Assembly: GCA_964597315.1 (NCBI GenBank)
Contig: CAZQXD010000044.1
Coordinates: 1-34,020, forward strand
Length of the DNA: 34,020 nucleotides
Origin: CAZQXD01 sp964597315
GTDB taxonomy: Bacteria > Pseudomonadota > Gammaproteobacteria > Competibacterales > Competibacteraceae
Direction: 5' to 3'
Below the pieces are notes generated by a model, which was given only the letters and a program-made list of their open reading frames with translations, ran no database searches and was not told where the DNA came from. The position numbers were made by a program, and so were the translations under genes. The number at the start of each line of letters is the position of its first letter. The first letter of the stretch is position 1. This document shows, in pieces, positions 31,768-34,020 of this stretch.

Positions 31768-31965
31768 TTGGCCTTGATCGCCCGACGCATCGGCCATGCT
31801 TGGAAGGCTGCCGAACGGGACAATCCCTATACCGATTGGCTGCTGATCCGGGTGGCTGACGGATTACAAAGTCTCGAACGATGCGGTTCGTGCCTCACCG
31901 CATCCTACCGCTTCCCTGCCCTATGGGTTCAAGACACCGAAGGGCTGAGAAGTAGGATGTGGTGA
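31768..31965 (+). pseudogene. Truncated frame after the variable protein, interrupted by a palindromic repeat
   Basis: A TTG at 31768 overlaps the end of the previous gene and is preceded by GAGGAAGG. The first 37 residues (ALIARRIGHAWKAAERDNPY, then TDWLLIRVADGLQSLER) look like genuine protein and then run directly into the repeat at 31880. The rest is repeat-derived. I do not recognise the family; it is plausibly a third gene of the operon that lost its 3' part. Confidence 0.35.
31880..31908 (+). repeat. Left arm of an imperfect inverted repeat (MITE-like palindromic element)
   Basis: GATGCGGTTCG...CACCGCATCCTAC is the reverse complement of 31952-31982 with a few mismatches and a two-base insertion in the right arm. 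Elements ending GTAGGATGCGGTGAGCG are, to my knowledge, dispersed in many gammaproteobacterial genomes. Confidence 0.65.
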
Positions 31966-31982
31966 GCGACGCGAACCGCATC
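31952..31982 (+). repeat. Right arm of the imperfect inverted repeat
   Basis: GTAGGATGTGGTGAGCGACG...CGAACCGCATC pairs with 31880-31908 across a 43-bp spacer, which could form a long hairpin in RNA or single-stranded DNA. From here to about 32214 (roughly 230 bp) I see no gene. Confidence 0.65.
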
Positions 31983-32214
31983 ATTGTTCGGGTTGACAGC
32001 CAAGACGGTATCTACAAATACCATCAGTTACGCACAAATCCCGTAGGACAGGTCAAGGGCAGGAACCCGCCTTCCGTTTTGCATCCGCTTGATGGCAGAT
32101 TCAAGGGTACGGCCCCTCGCTTAGCAGCGTGCCCCTCGCTTATCGCCGCTGGATCGATTTCTGTTCGGCTTTGGGTCGCTGCTCCTCACCACTCGGCGGC
32201 GGAGCCGGGCACCT

Positions 32215-32460
32215 GTCGTTATGGATCAGTTTACCCGGCGGATTATCGGCTTCGCGGTCCAGGCCGACGATGTCGATGGCAGAGCGCTCTCGGTTGATCG
32301 GCACGATACGCCGCGAATTTCTGGATCACGTCTGGTCCTGGAACGCCACCGACTTGCAACGCAAACTGAGCTCCTTCCATGCGTATTACAATACCGAGCG
32401 TGTTCATACGTCACGCGATACTCAGCCGCCCGCAGCCTCGCCCGGCAATCCTATTTCATT
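32215..32460 (+). pseudogene. Degenerate integrase/transposase (rve catalytic core) fragment
   Basis: VMDQFTRRIIGFAVQADDVDG reads from 32218, and LIGTIRREFLDHVWSWNATD with KLSSFHAYYNTERVHTSRD reads in another frame from about 32291. Both are standard consecutive parts of DDE integrase-core transposases. The roughly 45 residues normally between them, including the second Asp region, are missing and the frame changes at the junction, so this is an internally deleted remnant. No terminal repeats are evident. Confidence 0.75.
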
Positions 32461-32601
32461 GATCCATTTTTGCTGGCGGCGATGCTGTCATGGACTTTTT
32501 GAATTGCCGAGTGCAGCGTAAATAGGAATCCGCCACGGACAGGTCATTTTTAAACAGTTCCTAGCTGACACAGAAAACTTGTCATACTCAAGGTTCAATT
32601 T

Positions 32602-33669
32602 ATGAAAGTCGTTCTTATCATTGCCGCTCTTTTGGTGGTAGTGGCTACCGCAATGCCCTTGATCCATCAAGATGACTGGTGGATCCGGGTCTTTGATTTT
32701 CCGCGGCTACAGATCGCGGTGATCGGTCTGCTGGTGCTGGTCGCTTGCCTCTTCTTCGCTTATCCGAAAAACGTCTTTGGGTGGACCGTCCTTGCTGCAC
32801 TGGTATTGGCGCTGACCTTTCAGGGCTACAGGATCTTCTTCTATACCTCTCTGGCCCCGAAGCAGGTACAGAGTACCGACCGCGTCACGCCGGACACCAG
32901 CCTCTCGCTGATGGTGGCCAATGTGCTGATGAAAAACCGCGACAGTCAGCGCCTGCTGGCTATCGTGCGCGACGTTGACCCTGACCTCTTGTTGACCCTG
33001 GAGCCCGATGCTTGGTGGGAAGACCAGCTGCGAGTCCTGGAGGAGGATTATCCGTACACCGTCAAAGAGCCATTGGATAATCGCTACGGGATAATGTTGC
33101 ACTCCAAGCTGGAACTGGTCGACCCGCAGATCAAGACCCTTGTCAAAGAGGGTATTCCCTCCATCCAAACCCAGGTGCGACTGGCCTCTGGAGATCTGAT
33201 CCGTCTGCACTGCATCCATCCAGAGCCTCCGTCGCCCACCGAGGCCGATACTTCCACCAAGCGGGATGCAGAGTTACTGATCGTCGGTCAGGCAGTTAAG
33301 GATCTCGACCAACCGGTGATCGTCACCGGCGATCTCAACGACGTCGCCTGGTCCTACACGACCACACTTTTTCAGAAGACCAGTGGCTTGCTCGATCCGC
33401 GTATCGGCCGGGGCATGTTCAATTCCTACCATGCCCAGAAGCCTCTGATGCGCTGGCCGCTCGATCATGTATTCCATTCGGATGACTTCCTGCTGGTTGA
33501 GATGAGTCGCCTGCCTGATTTTGGCTCCGATCACTTCCCGATATTCGTCAAACTCAGCCTTGAGGCTCGTGCCGAGGTGGCACAGGAACAACCCGAGGCG
33601 CTGGATGCCGAGGAAAAGGAACAAGTGGAAGATAAAATCCACAAGGTCGATCAAAAAGACGCGCTTTAG
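32602..33669 (+). CDS. Membrane-anchored endonuclease/exonuclease/phosphatase (EEP) family protein
   Basis: The 355-aa protein has three N-terminal hydrophobic helices (about residues 3-19, 37-53 and 60-77), followed by an EEP-fold domain: SLMVANVLMKN, DPDLLLTLEPD (metal-binding Glu about 132), RLHCIHPEPPSP (His about 200), VTGDLNDVAWS (about 236-246), WPLDHVFHSDDF and the terminal GSDHFPI (about 306-312). All catalytic positions of the family are present. An acidic/lysine-rich tail follows. Such proteins cleave phosphodiesters (nucleic acids, sphingolipids or inositol phosphates), and the real substrate cannot be told. The catalytic domain would lie in the periplasm or cytoplasm depending on topology. 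AAGG precedes the ATG. It stands alone between insertion-sequence remnants. Confidence 0.9.
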   Translation: MKVVLIIAALLVVVATAMPLIHQDDWWIRVFDFPRLQIAVIGLLVLVACLFFAYPKNVFGWTVLAALVLALTFQGYRIFFYTSLAPKQVQSTDRVTPDTSLSLMVANVLMKNRDSQRLLAIVRDVDPDLLLTLEPDAWWEDQLRVLEEDYPYTVKEPLDNRYGIMLHSKLELVDPQIKTLVKEGIPSIQTQVRLASGDLIRLHCIHPEPPSPTEADTSTKRDAELLIVGQAVKDLDQPVIVTGDLNDVAWSYTTTLFQKTSGLLDPRIGRGMFNSYHAQKPLMRWPLDHVFHSDDFLLVEMSRLPDFGSDHFPIFVKLSLEARAEVAQEQPEALDAEEKEQVEDKIHKVDQKDAL

Positions 33670-33752
33670 CTGGCGTGCTGCGCAAAAGTATTATATCCCA
33701 TTCAATTGCTGATGTTTTTTAGATTACAATCACGTGCTTTCGTCGACACTCG

Positions 33753-33971
33753 GACAGCCTTTTTCAATGAGCCGGGTGGGCAACTGTTGGGACAACACCG
33801 TGGCGGAGAGCTTCTTCGCCACCCTCAAGGTGGAACTGGTACAGGTCAGCCGCCACCCGAGCCCAGGCCCTCTTCGAGTACATTGAGGTCTTCTATAACC
33901 GCCAACGCAGCCATTCCAGCCTGGACTATTTCTGTCCCCTGGTCTATGAGAGGAGGTACTACCAGCATTGA
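33753..33971 (+). pseudogene. IS3-family transposase (OrfB) C-terminal fragment with a frameshift
   Basis: SMSRVGNCWDNTVAESFFAT then LKVELVQ, and after a frame change near 33850, FEYIEVFYNRQRSHSSLDYF to YERRYYQH-stop. This is the typical end of IS3-group integrases, including the catalytic Glu in VAESFF. Everything upstream of the SMSR motif is absent, so this is a 3' fragment. Confidence 0.85.
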
Positions 33972-34020
33972 CATCCTCCCCGGCCTGAAGGCCGGAGATT
34001 CCTACGGCGTCCCGTTGGTT
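33972..34020 (+). repeat. IS200/IS605-type right-end hairpin (continues past window end)
   Basis: ACATCCTCCCCGGCCTGAAGG begins one base after the IS3 fragment's stop. A perfect stem (CCGGCCT, loop GA, AGGCCGG at 33980-33995) is followed by AGATTCCTACGGCGTCCCG. This is the familiar subterminal hairpin near the ends of IS200/IS605 TnpB-type elements, whose HUH transposases recognise such structures. Confidence 0.65.

Noticed and set aside
31767..32600. DGR template repeat or Avd-like gene after the variable protein
   Set aside because: I looked for the shared anchor CTGGGCTTTCGCCTGGCG and AAC-rich versions of the VR framework elsewhere in the window and saw only the three copies. The truncated frame at 31768 does not resemble Avd.
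1..34020. tRNA, rRNA or riboswitch genes
   Set aside because: I saw no tRNA-like cloverleaf with a T-loop, no rRNA sequence and no recognisable riboswitch core by eye; a covariance-model search would be needed to be certain.

Overview
The window is GC-rich DNA, very probably from a gammaproteobacterium. The mix of a trans-AT polyketide locus, a DISARM-like defence island, a variable-lectin (DGR target) gene and dispersed IS200/IS605 ends is what I would expect of a large, mobile-element-rich Chromatiales (purple sulfur bacterium) type genome. That placement is inference; no rRNA or other taxonomic marker is present.

Layout. (1) Bases 1-5727, all on the minus strand, are the 5' end of a trans-AT polyketide synthase cluster. 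In transcription order it encodes a fused acyltransferase/enoylreductase, a type II thioesterase, an isoprenylcysteine-methyltransferase-like membrane protein, and a PKS that starts with a ketosynthase and runs off the window. (2) Bases 6498-9252 hold two metabolic genes, an MDR-family NADP-dependent reductase (+) and an acetolactate-synthase-like TPP enzyme (-), with fragments of IS200/IS605-type ends beside them. (3) Bases 9431-26255 are one tightly coupled minus-strand operon: SNF2 helicase, 1679-aa adenine-type DNA methyltransferase, MNT nucleotidyltransferase, a remnant of its HEPN partner, a 2160-aa DEAD/DEAH helicase with DUF1998 and a Vsr-like C-terminal nuclease fold, and a UvrD-like helicase with a RelE/ParE-like N-terminus. 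The gene content resembles DISARM class 1 (SNF2 + methylase + helicase/DUF1998) and Druantia (giant DruE-type helicase), but the fused helicase and the UvrD gene do not match either canonical layout. A shared 17-bp sequence lies just outside both ends. (4) Bases 26582-31766 (+) encode a MoxR-type AAA ATPase and a 1351-aa protein made of a SAV_2336/VWA-like region followed by three formylglycine-generating-enzyme (FGE)/C-type-lectin-like domains. (5) Bases 31767-34020 are mostly mobile-element debris around an intact membrane-anchored endonuclease/exonuclease/phosphatase-family gene.

The most exciting signal is in region 4. Each of the three FGE domains ends in a 111-bp segment that looks like a diversity-generating-retroelement (DGR) variable region. 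Between the first two copies I count 16 differences, all at first or second codon positions, mostly in NNC codons, with no synonymous change. The three copies share an identical 3' anchor. The implied template has AAC codons at the variable sites. No reverse transcriptase or template repeat is in the window, so the mutagenesis machinery, if it still exists, must lie elsewhere. The gene therefore appears to be a triple, hypervariable sensor coupled to a MoxR/VWA NTPase module and located next to a large DNA-modification defence island.
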